Origin: Gammaproteobacteria bacterium
Lineage (GTDB): Bacteria; Pseudomonadota; Gammaproteobacteria; Enterobacterales; Alteromonadaceae
Direction: 5' to 3'
Length of the DNA: 5,919 nucleotides
Assembly (NCBI GenBank): GCA_023481025.1
Contig: JAMCWV010000057.1
Location: 1 to 5,919 of the forward strand
Part shown: positions 1 to 5,696 of the stretch, piece by piece
Numbering within the stretch: the stretch's first letter is position 1
How the letters are laid out: the number at the start of each line of letters is the position of its first letter
Made by a program: the position numbers and the translations under genes
Notes under the pieces: generated by a model
Databases searched by the model: none
What the model saw: the letters and a program-made list of their open reading frames with translations, nothing else
Told to the model about the DNA's origin: nothing

Positions 1-1624
1 GGGTTTAATTGTGGGCGCTGGCCCTGCTGGGCTGAGTACTGCATGTAAACTAGCTCAACTCAATCAAGAGCAAGGTGGCGAGTTACAAATCTGCGTCATC
101 GAGAAAGGCTCTGAAGTCGGTGCTCATATTCTGTCGGGTGCTGTGTTTGAGCCGCGCGCCCTCGCTGAATTATTCCCTGACTGGAAAGAGCGTGGCGCGC
201 CACTTAACACAGCGGTGAAGCGCGACGATATCTTCATGTTCAAGAATGCAGAAAGCGCCAGTAAACTGCCAAACTTTATGGTGCCAAAAACCTTCCACAA
301 TGACGGCAACTACATCGTCAGTATGGGAAATGTCTGTCGCTGGCTGGCAAGCCAAGCCGAAGAACTTGGCGTCGAAATCTTTCCAGGCTTTGCTGCCGCA
401 GAAGTGATATACGATGAAAACAATGCCGTGGCCGGTGTGATTACAGGCGACATGGGTGTGGGCATCGACGGCGAACCAAAAGACGGATACATGCCAGGCA
501 TGGAGCTCCGTGCTAAGTATACGATTTTCGCTGAAGGTTGCCGCGGGCATCTCGGCAAAGAACTGATCGCGCATTATCAACTCGATCAAGATAGTTCGCC
601 GCAGCATTATGCCATTGGCTTTAAAGAAATCTGGGACGTTCCAGCTGAACAACACGAAGAAGGCCTTGTCGTGCACAGTGCCGGTTGGCCATTAAAAGAG
701 CATGCGACTGGTGGCGGTTATCTCTATCACGCGGAAGGCGGCCAAGTCTTTGTTGGCCTGATTGTCGACCTTAACTATAGCAACCCACATTTAAACCCGT
801 TTGCAGAGTTTCAACGCTTTAAACAGCACCCGCAAATTCGTAAGGTGCTAGAAAACGGTAAGCGTGTGAGTTACGGTGCCCGCGCCATTGCCAAAGGTGG
901 CTTTTATTCCTTGCCGAAAATGACTATGCCGGGCGCTGTCTTAGTCGGTTGTGACGCCGGCACCTTGAACTTCGCCAAAATCAAAGGCAACCATACCGCC
1001 ATGAAGAGCGGTTTATTGGCTGCTGAAACTGTGTTTGCTGCCTTGCAAGGTGAAAAGCACGGTGCCGATTTAATCGAATACACGGAGGCGTTTAAAAACT
1101 CGTGGTTATTTGACGAACTCTACCGTTCGCGTAATTTTGGCCCTGCGGTGCATAAATTTGGAATGTGGTTGGGTGGTGCGTATAACACGGTTGACCAGAA
1201 CTACTTCGGCGGCAAACTGCCGTTTACGATTAAAGATACGCAACCTGATCATGCCAATATGCAGCTTGCCTCGGAAGCAGCAAAAATTGACTATCCGAAG
1301 CCAGACAATCAAATTTCATTTGATCGCAACTCGTCGGTTTATTTATCCAACACCAACCACGAAGAAGATCAGCCATGCCACCTACAACTCGCTGATCCAT
1401 CCATTCCAATCAGCGTGAACTTGGCTAAATTCGACGAGCCCGCGCAGCGCTACTGCCCTGCTGGCGTTTATGAAGTCGTGACCAGTGATGACGGTGAAAA
1501 GCGCTTCCAAATTAATGCGCAAAACTGTATTCACTGCAAAACCTGTGACATTAAAGATCCAAGTCAGAATATTCGCTGGGTCACACCCGAAGGAACAGGC
1601 GGTCCAAACTACCCAAATATGTAA
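1..1624 (+). CDS. Electron transfer flavoprotein-ubiquinone oxidoreductase (ETF-QO), 5' partial
   Basis: This enzyme takes electrons from reduced electron transfer flavoprotein, fed by acyl-CoA and amino-acid dehydrogenases, and passes them to ubiquinone at the inner membrane. The frame is open from base 2, which encodes GLIVGAGPAG. The GTG at 11 is therefore the internal Val of the FAD-binding GxGxxG strand-turn, not a start, and roughly 10-20 N-terminal residues lie upstream of the window. Counting from that Val, the C-terminal [4Fe-4S] ligands are all present: Cys482 in CPAGVYE, then Cys506, Cys509 and Cys512 in CIHCKTC. The family's ending, a WVTPEGTGGPNY motif, follows. The visible length of about 540 residues fits bacterial ETF-QO of about 550. 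I see no frameshift or missing key residue. The gene converges with the Nudix operon and ends in its own terminator. Identification is firm. Confidence 0.97.
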   Translation, partial: GLIVGAGPAGLSTACKLAQLNQEQGGELQICVIEKGSEVGAHILSGAVFEPRALAELFPDWKERGAPLNTAVKRDDIFMFKNAESASKLPNFMVPKTFHNDGNYIVSMGNVCRWLASQAEELGVEIFPGFAAAEVIYDENNAVAGVITGDMGVGIDGEPKDGYMPGMELRAKYTIFAEGCRGHLGKELIAHYQLDQDSSPQHYAIGFKEIWDVPAEQHEEGLVVHSAGWPLKEHATGGGYLYHAEGGQVFVGLIVDLNYSNPHLNPFAEFQRFKQHPQIRKVLENGKRVSYGARAIAKGGFYSLPKMTMPGAVLVGCDAGTLNFAKIKGNHTAMKSGLLAAETVFAALQGEKHGADLIEYTEAFKNSWLFDELYRSRNFGPAVHKFGMWLGGAYNTVDQNYFGGKLPFTIKDTQPDHANMQLASEAAKIDYPKPDNQISFDRNSSVYLSNTNHEEDQPCHLQLADPSIPISVNLAKFDEPAQRYCPAGVYEVVTSDDGEKRFQINAQNCIHCKTCDIKDPSQNIRWVTPEGTGGPNYPNM

Positions 1625-1653
1625 AGGGTTTTGAGGTCTGAAACCGGAAAAGG

Positions 1654-1682
1654 AGCTCATTGGTTCACCAATGAGCTTTTTT
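1654..1682 (+). terminator. Rho-independent terminator after ETF-QO
   Basis: A perfect 10-bp stem (AGCTCATTGG, 1654-1663, and CCAATGAGCT, 1668-1677) encloses a TTCA loop. The final T of the stem begins a run of six T (1677-1682). It lies 30 bp after the ETF-QO stop codon. On the minus strand the stem is followed by a short CCTTTTCC tract, so it may also terminate the converging Nudix operon, less efficiently. Confidence 0.92.
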
Positions 1683-1713
1683 ATGCGCACGGCATTATGG
1701 TGCTGTCCCGAGC

Positions 1714-2226
1714 TTAACCTTTACTTGCTGAGAGCATTAAAGCCGCCAGCGTTATCCCGCAGCTAAGTTGACCCGTTGCAATCAGTTGCGTCAATTCGGC
1801 CGGTTCGACTAATTCAACGCTTGTTACTTCTTGGAAGGCCTCGTCGTTGCTGTCGACACGTTCTGGTTGTACATGAGCCGGCAACACACAGCGAAAAACG
1901 TTCACATTGGTGGTAAGAATGGCTGTATTCGGTTTCACTTGGCCGAGCGCTTCTAATCTTTCTTCGGCAACTCGATAGCCTGTTTCTTCGAACAGTTCTC
2001 GAGCTGCCGCTGCAACGGCGGTTTCACCGGGGTCACCATAGCCGCGCGGCGCCTCTAACAGCGTTGCTTCATGCGCGCGCCGCGGTACCTTCACCAGCAC
2101 CAGTCGATCACCAACATAACAGAGAATTAAAGCACCGTTCACTGAGTTTTCTTCGTCGACAAAAAACCACTGCCCGCTATTTAGTACTCGGAACCAATTG
2201 TTTTGATACATCACTTTTGTTGTCAC
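1714..2226 (-). CDS. Nudix hydrolase, ADP-ribose pyrophosphatase-like
   Basis: The protein has 170 residues. A perfect Nudix box (G-x5-E-x7-R-E-U-x-E-E-x-G-U) runs from Gly62 to Tyr84, with Glu68, Arg76, Glu77, Glu80 and Glu81 as the Mg2+-binding and catalytic set. It is preceded by the EAPRGYGDPGE stretch typical of the ADP-ribose/NDP-sugar group. Pro99 lies 15 residues beyond the box, the spacing associated with ADP-ribose pyrophosphatases. The likely reaction is cleavage of ADP-ribose or a related nucleoside-diphosphate derivative to AMP plus a phosphosugar in the cytoplasm; the substrate is inferred. I chose the GTG start at 2226 because it forms a GTGA overlap with the upstream gene's stop and has GGAA 8 bases before it. 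The ATG at 2211 has no ribosome binding site. No signal peptide is visible. It is probably co-translated with the unknown gene upstream. Confidence 0.93.
   Translation of the reverse strand: MTTKVMYQNNWFRVLNSGQWFFVDEENSVNGALILCYVGDRLVLVKVPRRAHEATLLEAPRGYGDPGETAVAAAARELFEETGYRVAEERLEALGQVKPNTAILTTNVNVFRCVLPAHVQPERVDSNDEAFQEVTSVELVEPAELTQLIATGQLSCGITLAALMLSASKG
2223..2226 (-). promoter_or_regulatory. GTGA stop/start overlap (translational coupling)
   Basis: On the minus strand the TGA stop of the 323-residue gene (2225-2223) shares two bases with the GTG start of the Nudix gene (2226-2224). GGAA, 8 bases ahead of the GTG, lies inside the upstream coding sequence. This arrangement normally means reinitiation by the same ribosome, and it settles the Nudix start. 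Confidence 0.8.
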
Positions 2227-3194
2227 TGCTTAATTTCCAATCCAATGTAATGCCGAAGTTTTGGGTACAAACCAAACCAGTTTTTGCGTGTAAAACCATC
2301 ATAGCCTTTGTCGACGAGTCGTGTCTCAGCGTAATTTATGGTTTCAGAATAAATAAACTGTGCCAGTTCCCCCGCCCCGAGGGCACTGACCAATTGAAAT
2401 AATTTATAAGGAATCGCCAATACCATGAGCTCCCGCTGTAAACTTTTAATCGTTAACCCAGCGTCGAGAACCGACTGAGGTATCTCAGTGAGGTGCTTAA
2501 TACGATCTTGTAAAAAGCCGTCTCCCGCTTCGACAAAAAGTGAGTGGTAAGCGGGGTCAATCACCTCAAGTCTAAATTCTTGCTCAGTATTTGGAGCGAA
2601 ACGTTGGTTGTTATCAAAAAAGTCGTGGGCAAAATGGTACCAATCTGAGCGGCTACATGTACCAGAAGCACGTAGCATAAAAAGTTGCCGCTCGCCGTCA
2701 TCTTTAAAGTAATGAGCAAATACTTCTGGGTCAGCTAAGCGGGTAAAAATAGATTGCTGCAAGCTATCTTGTGCGACTTCAATGGCTTTATAGTGTGGCT
2801 GCAATGCACGTAATGCTCGCTCGGTATCTCGCAAACGTTGACGAAATGCCTGAACTTGCACGAGGGTAAGTTCTTTCTTCTTTGGTGAGCCGTCAAGACT
2901 CGAAATAATATAATTCTCCGGTAGCGAGTCGAAATAATCATCTAGACTCATGTCTTTAGAAATATTAAAGCCATGCACAACAAGACGCCCGACGCCTTCT
3001 TCATTCAAATACTTTTGTACATTTCGTTTCGTCAAAATCGCCGCGATTTCATGATTATCCATGATCGTATTTGGCGATAGCACAACGCCCGACGCCATGG
3101 TTAAACCAAGTAGGAAGCGTTTCTGCAGTTCTGTTGCAGGCAAAGCACGCACTGAATCGCAATTGGACAAATAAACCTTTTCTTTGAGCAACAT
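2223..3194 (-). CDS. Uncharacterised 323-residue protein, first gene of the Nudix operon
   Basis: I do not recognise this protein. The ATG at 3194 has AAGG 7 bases upstream, so the start is well supported. It has no signal peptide or membrane segment and should be cytoplasmic. The N-terminus reads as alternating strand and helix: a hydrophobic strand ending in Asp13 (VYLSNCD), a helix, then a second strand (GVVLSPNTIMDN, 36-47) ending in Asp46. A charged helical stretch with coiled-coil character covers about 108-150, a motif CSRSDWYHF lies at 180-188, and a helical C-terminal half ends in an aromatic-rich tail (WFGLYPKLRHY, 306-316). Hand-counted rows of the gene are about 35-52% GC, against about 50-57% in neighbouring genes. 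It is translationally coupled to the Nudix hydrolase and diverges from hns. A PIN-like nuclease fold is one possibility for the N-terminus, but this is a guess. Confidence 0.85.
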   Translation of the reverse strand: MLLKEKVYLSNCDSVRALPATELQKRFLLGLTMASGVVLSPNTIMDNHEIAAILTKRNVQKYLNEEGVGRLVVHGFNISKDMSLDDYFDSLPENYIISSLDGSPKKKELTLVQVQAFRQRLRDTERALRALQPHYKAIEVAQDSLQQSIFTRLADPEVFAHYFKDDGERQLFMLRASGTCSRSDWYHFAHDFFDNNQRFAPNTEQEFRLEVIDPAYHSLFVEAGDGFLQDRIKHLTEIPQSVLDAGLTIKSLQRELMVLAIPYKLFQLVSALGAGELAQFIYSETINYAETRLVDKGYDGFTRKNWFGLYPKLRHYIGLEIKQ

Positions 3195-3244
3195 AAGATT
3201 GCCTTATTGGTAATAACTAAAGAGCAAATGCCACAATATCGTCT

Positions 3245-3270
3245 TTACAAGGGTAAGTTGATTCTTGTAA
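3245..3270. repeat. Inverted repeat upstream of the unknown operon
   Basis: Perfect 7-bp arms, TTACAAG (3245-3251) and CTTGTAA (3264-3270), are separated by 12 bp. The centre lies about 63 bp upstream of the minus-strand ATG at 3194, a position suited to an operator. With arms this short, chance is possible. Confidence 0.4.
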
Positions 3271-3307
3271 GCCATGGATTAAATTAATGTAAACATTTGA
3301 AATTAAG

Positions 3308-3337
3308 TTGTCGCGTTTTATTTTTTTAGTTTATGAT
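3308..3337 (+). promoter_or_regulatory. Sigma-70-like promoter P1 for hns
   Basis: TTGTCG (3308-3313, 4 of 6 consensus positions) and TATGAT (3332-3337, 5 of 6) are spaced by 18 bp, with a T-rich spacer. It would give a leader of about 165 nt before the hns ATG. Confidence 0.5.
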
Positions 3338-3345
3338 CAATCCAA

Positions 3346-3386
3346 TTAAATACGGTTCTGCGTATTTAACTGACATGTTAATACGG
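3346..3386. repeat. TTAAATACG inverted repeat plus third half-site, candidate operator
   Basis: TTAAATACG (3346-3354) and its exact complement CGTATTTAA (3361-3369) form perfect 9-bp arms around a 6-bp spacer. A third copy, TTAATACGG (3378-3386), is in direct orientation; the shared AATACGG cores start 31 bp apart, about three helical turns. The second arm abuts the -35 of candidate P2 and the third copy lies between its -35 and -10, the layout expected of a repressor-type operator. No T-run follows, so it is not a terminator. Confidence 0.55.
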
Positions 3387-3398
3387 ACTCGCTAACAT
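3370..3398 (+). promoter_or_regulatory. Sigma-70-like promoter P2 for hns
   Basis: CTGACA (3370-3375, 5 of 6) and TAACAT (3393-3398, 4 of 6) are spaced by the ideal 17 bp. Transcription would begin near 3405, leaving a leader of about 105 nt. I slightly prefer it to P1 because of the spacing and the operator-like repeats around it. Confidence 0.5.
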
Positions 3399-3438
3399 CG
3401 AATATTTTTCAAACAACATAAGGGAATTCGACTGATTC

Positions 3439-3459
3439 GTTCTATCATTCAAATAGAAC
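3439..3459 (+). repeat. Hairpin in the hns leader
   Basis: GTTCTAT (3439-3445) and ATAGAAC (3453-3459) pair perfectly around a 7-nt loop, about 50 nt before the hns start and inside the transcript from either promoter candidate. Two GAATTC copies (3424-3429 and 3462-3467) flank it. It may be a leader structure affecting translation or stability, but the stem is short and A/T-rich. Confidence 0.4.
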
Positions 3460-3509
3460 TAGAATTCACTAATTTATCAAGCATTACTTTATTTATAACA
3501 GGATACCCT

Positions 3510-3920
3510 ATGAAAGAATTCACCGATATTCTGACCCACGCGCGTCGTTTAAATGCGGCAACCAAGTCACTCACTTCAGCTGAACTGCAAGACGTCGCCA
3601 TCAAATTGGCGGGTGTCATTGAACAGCGTAAAGCTGACGAAGAAGCACTGCGTGCTGAACAAGCTGAGAAATTGGCAGAAGTCGAACGGATTCGCAAGCA
3701 AATTGAAGCAGCAGGTTTACGCCCGGAAGATATTTTTGGTGGCGATACTGCTGCTGCGACAGCGAGCAAGCCGCGTAAAAAACGCGCACCGGTGGCACCT
3801 AAGTACGCTTATACCGATGCCGATGGGCAACGTAAAACTTGGACCGGCCAAGGCCGCACACCAAAAGCAATTCAAGCAGCACTCGATCAAGGTAAAAACC
3901 TCGATAGCTTCAAAATTTAA
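3510..3920 (+). CDS. hns: H-NS family nucleoid-associated DNA-binding protein
   Basis: H-NS proteins oligomerise along AT-rich DNA, compact the nucleoid and silence acquired genes. This one has 136 residues, essentially the length of E. coli H-NS. Residues 1-65 are helical and charged, with a coiled-coil dimerisation segment at about 35-68. A basic Lys/Arg/Pro linker lies near 86-98 (SKPRKKRAPVAPK). The C-terminal DNA-binding domain starts at about 99 and holds the signature TWTGQGRTP at 110-118, whose QGR core (114-116) enters the minor groove; it ends in a GKNLDSF stretch. The ATG start has CAGGA (3499-3503) 6 bases upstream. The gene is monocistronic between a long control region and a terminator. 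The family is certain. Whether it is the main H-NS or a paralogue cannot be told from the window. Confidence 0.96.
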   Translation: MKEFTDILTHARRLNAATKSLTSAELQDVAIKLAGVIEQRKADEEALRAEQAEKLAEVERIRKQIEAAGLRPEDIFGGDTAAATASKPRKKRAPVAPKYAYTDADGQRKTWTGQGRTPKAIQAALDQGKNLDSFKI

Positions 3921-3943
3921 TAGCCGGTTAATTTAACCTGCTA
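3921..3943. repeat. Palindrome directly after the hns stop codon
   Basis: TAGC-C-GGTTAA-T-TTAACC-T-GCTA is a palindrome with 10 of 11 positions paired around a single central T. It starts on the base after the TAA. Its transcript could fold as a small 3' hairpin upstream of the terminator, or the DNA could bind a dimeric protein. Function unknown. Confidence 0.4.
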
Positions 3944-3965
3944 TGAATGATATAAGCAGTCGAAC

Positions 3966-4003
3966 AAAAAGAGCGAATCAGCTGGCTGATTCGCTCTTTT
4001 TTT
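3966..4003. terminator. Bidirectional rho-independent terminator between hns and the toastrack gene
   Basis: GAGCGAATCAG (3971-3981) pairs with CTGATTCGCTC (3986-3996) around a CTGG loop. Five A precede the stem and seven T follow it, so the signal works as hairpin plus T-run on both strands. It sits between convergent genes ending at 3920 (+) and 4021 (-) and should stop transcription from each. Confidence 0.95.
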
Positions 4004-4020
4004 GTTGATAAGTTAGTCGC

Positions 4021-4647
4021 TTAACGCAAACGCACTGCAACATCACCAACGCCGACCGTCGCATCAATATTAAACTCGCCTTCAAGACGCAGATCCGCAC
4101 TTTCGGTGACGACGCGACGACGGCTTTCTACTTTATCACTGCCGGTAATTCGCGCCGCACCAACACCGGAACTCACATCGACCTTACCCACAGACGCTAA
4201 TGGTGCGGTAACTTTAATATCGCCAACACCTAAGTCGACCGTAAAATGCGATGCACCAATCACCGCATCAATTGCACCAACACCCTGTTGAATTTCAATG
4301 TTCGTCACTGCCGGCATGGTAATCACCCACGACGCATTCACATTGTTCTCCTTAAAGCTTAACGCTAACGTGCTGTCATGTTGCCAGGTGTCGATATCCA
4401 AATTCGCAGCGTCGGGCTTACGACGAAAGAAACCACGCCCCTTCACTTCGAAAGTGACGGTCACTTTTGCTTGGTTGCTATTGCCGGTTCGCAGTTTGAC
4501 GTCGCCCACCGCGTTGTTGATGACCACAGTGTCGATGCCGCCGAGATCAAAAGTATGCGTGACTTTACCCTCATTGGCAGAGCTCACTGGCATGCTCAAT
4601 AGAGCAAATGCGAATGCTGTAATCATTGTGAATGCTATTTTTTTCAT
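4021..4647 (-). CDS. Secreted DUF4097/'toastrack' beta-repeat protein
   Basis: The 208-residue protein begins with a clear Sec signal peptide: MKK, a hydrophobic core at 4-18, and likely cleavage after SSA at residue 24. The mature part is a repetitive all-beta chain with a recurring (G)VG-D/A turn: NNAVGDVKL (44-52), QQGVGAIDA (120-128), DLGVGDIKV (138-146), SSGVGAARI (159-167) and TVGVGDVAV (197-205). This is the pattern of DUF4097 putative adhesins, or toastrack domains, which fold as a short beta-solenoid and are often linked to PspC/Lia-type envelope-stress systems. Biochemical function is unknown and a periplasmic location is inferred. I chose the ATG at 4647 because it starts the signal peptide and has AGGGG 10 bases upstream; an in-frame GTG at 4719 adds a basic extension with no ribosome binding site. 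The gene appears monocistronic. Confidence 0.85.
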   Translation of the reverse strand: MKKIAFTMITAFAFALLSMPVSSANEGKVTHTFDLGGIDTVVINNAVGDVKLRTGNSNQAKVTVTFEVKGRGFFRRKPDAANLDIDTWQHDSTLALSFKENNVNASWVITMPAVTNIEIQQGVGAIDAVIGASHFTVDLGVGDIKVTAPLASVGKVDVSSGVGAARITGSDKVESRRRVVTESADLRLEGEFNIDATVGVGDVAVRLR

Positions 4648-4727
4648 CGGTGTTGTTCCCCTGTTTTCCTTTGCTAGTTTTGCTTGCTGACGCCATTTTA
4701 AACTGCGTCTATCTATCACTTAGAATA

Positions 4728-4743
4728 AGCAAAGTTCAGGCCA
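4728..4743 (-). promoter_or_regulatory. Sigma-54-like (-24/-12) promoter facing the toastrack gene
   Basis: Read on the minus strand the site is TGGCCTG-AACT-TTGCT, against the sigma-54 consensus TGGCACG-N4-TTGCW. The invariant GG and GC are present at the exact 10-bp spacing, and only two consensus positions differ. Transcription would begin near 4717, giving a leader of about 70 nt to the ATG at 4647. I found no good sigma-70 promoter for this gene. It is a sequence match only. Confidence 0.5.
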
Positions 4744-4812
4744 AAACGTATAAGTAATTGTTTATTATTGTTATTTTAAATCGGCGTAATGATTAAACTC
4801 AGTCCACTCATA

Positions 4813-4844
4813 GTCATATTCACAAAATTATGGTCAAATATGAC
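4813..4844. repeat. GTCATATT dyad between the toastrack gene and trmO
   Basis: Perfect 8-bp arms, GTCATATT (4813-4820) and AATATGAC (4837-4844), are separated by 16 bp. Relative to the inferred sigma-54 start near 4717 it spans about -96 to -127, a usual place for an enhancer-binding protein. It also lies 49-80 bp before the trmO start codon, so it could instead act on trmO. Confidence 0.5.
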
Positions 4845-4892
4845 AAATTAGCCAGTACTCATCACCTGTACAAATAGTAAAAGGCCAAACCT

Positions 4893-5612
4893 GTGAGCCA
4901 CTCACCATCGACACAAGGTTACCATATTGAGCCGGTGGGCTATATTCGCTCGCCTTATCGACAAAAATTTGCCATCCCACGCCAACCAGGCTTGGTCAAA
5001 AGCGCGCTGGGCACACTCGAGTTGGTCGCGCCTTACAACCACCCGGACTGCCTGCGTGGTCTCGACGAGTTCAGTCATTTATGGCTCAGTTTTATCTTTC
5101 ATGAAACCGTCGATAAAGGCTGGAAACCGTTAGTTCGTCCTCCACGTCTTGGCGGTAATGCCCGCAAAGGGGTTTTCGCTACGCGCGCGACCTTTCGCCC
5201 AAATGCGCTTGGTTTGTCCGTCGTTGAACTGGTTCAGGTGCAACTTCAGCCGTCCCCTCGGTTAATCGTGCGCGGCTTAGACTTGCTCGATGGCACACCG
5301 ATTGTTGATATCAAACCCTATTTGCCTTATGCCGACGCGATTCCGGATGCCCGCGGTGGATTCGCTGACGATCGCCCCACCACAGATATGCACATCGAAT
5401 TCAGCCCCGCAGCAGAAGCCAGTCTGCAGCGAGCTCGGCATGTGCCGCATTTACGTCAGTTAATTGGTGAAGTGCTCGGTCAAGATCCACGGCCCGGCTA
5501 TCAACGCGAGCAAAACTGGGACAAGGAATACGGCATGCACTTGTATGAATTTAATATTAAATGGCGTGTGCACGGGCATACCAGCACCGTTCTCAGCATT
5601 AGCGCCGATTAA
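4893..5612 (+). CDS. trmO: tRNA (t6A37) N6-methyltransferase TrmO (TsaA/YaeB family)
   Basis: TrmO uses S-adenosylmethionine to methylate N6-threonylcarbamoyladenosine at position 37 of threonine tRNA, giving m6t6A. At 239 residues it matches the 235-residue E. coli protein. The N-terminal beta-barrel domain opens with EPVGYIRSPY (13-22) and DEFSHLWL (58-65). The signature KGVFATRATFRPNALGLS (92-109) and DGTPIVDIKPYLPYAD (133-148) line the SAM site and active centre. A smaller C-terminal domain from about 165 carries the conserved PRPGYQ. The start is GTG at 4893, with AAGG 8 bases upstream and no in-frame ATG nearby. It lies 84 bp ahead of proS, close to the trmO-rcsF-proS order of E. coli but without rcsF. 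I found no confident sigma-70 promoter for it and no terminator after it. Confidence 0.96.
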   Translation: MSHSPSTQGYHIEPVGYIRSPYRQKFAIPRQPGLVKSALGTLELVAPYNHPDCLRGLDEFSHLWLSFIFHETVDKGWKPLVRPPRLGGNARKGVFATRATFRPNALGLSVVELVQVQLQPSPRLIVRGLDLLDGTPIVDIKPYLPYADAIPDARGGFADDRPTTDMHIEFSPAAEASLQRARHVPHLRQLIGEVLGQDPRPGYQREQNWDKEYGMHLYEFNIKWRVHGHTSTVLSISAD

Positions 5613-5627
5613 TCCCAGTAAAACACT

Positions 5628-5655
5628 TTGTCGCCCGCGCTCAGGCTGCTAGAAT
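5628..5655 (+). promoter_or_regulatory. Sigma-70 promoter of proS
   Basis: TTGTCG (5628-5633, 4 of 6) and TAGAAT (5650-5655, 5 of 6) are spaced by 16 bp. The start would be near 5662, leaving a leader of about 35 nt. Because no terminator follows trmO, some read-through from trmO is also likely. Confidence 0.7.
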
Positions 5656-5696
5656 GCGCGTTTAATTATTACCCTATCTGTGCGAGAAAAAATGAC

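Larger units (their letters stand above)
3195..3509. promoter_or_regulatory. Divergent AT-rich control region between the unknown operon and hns
   Basis: This gene-free stretch serves genes leaving in both directions. On the plus strand it holds two sigma-70-like promoter candidates for hns, a 9-bp inverted repeat with a third half-site, and a hairpin in the leader; these are listed separately. Nearer the minus-strand gene is an inverted repeat, TTACAAG (3245-3251) and CTTGTAA (3264-3270), with a 12-bp gap. A T-rich run (3316-3328) and overall AT-richness make it a plausible H-NS binding site, and H-NS genes are commonly autoregulated. I found no convincing minus-strand promoter; the best matches there are weak. 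Confidence 0.7.

Noticed and set aside
11..13. GTG at 11 as the ETF-QO start
   Set aside because: It is the Val within the FAD-binding strand IVGAGPAG; the frame continues upstream to the window edge.
170..676. Minus-strand open frame of 168 codons inside the ETF-QO gene
   Set aside because: It lies wholly antisense to a firmly identified conserved gene, and its residue makeup (rich in His, Phe and Trp) looks like a shadow frame.
2209..2211. ATG at codon 6 as the Nudix start
   Set aside because: No ribosome binding site precedes it, whereas the GTG at 2226 has GGAA and the overlap with the upstream stop.
3286..3297. AATGTAAACATT palindrome in the hns upstream region
   Set aside because: Twelve bases in very AT-rich DNA is expected by chance, and it is not placed at either promoter candidate.
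3553..3936. Plus-strand 127-codon frame overlapping hns
   Set aside because: It is hns read in another frame; the H-NS frame has the family motifs and the ribosome binding site.
4298..4690. Plus-strand open frame of 130 codons antisense to the toastrack gene
   Set aside because: The minus frame has a signal peptide, repeats and a ribosome binding site; this one has no support.
4648..4719. Upstream GTG start adding 24 residues to the toastrack protein
   Set aside because: It has no ribosome binding site, would bury the signal peptide behind a basic extension, and starts at about the inferred transcription start.
4758..4780. TTGTTTATTATTGTTATT stretch as a trmO promoter
   Set aside because: TTGTTA-like -35 matches occur but no acceptable -10 lies 16-18 bp downstream of them.
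5692..5694. ATG just before the proS start
   Set aside because: It is out of frame with the conserved MRTSQYLL start 5 bases on and gives no recognisable protein.
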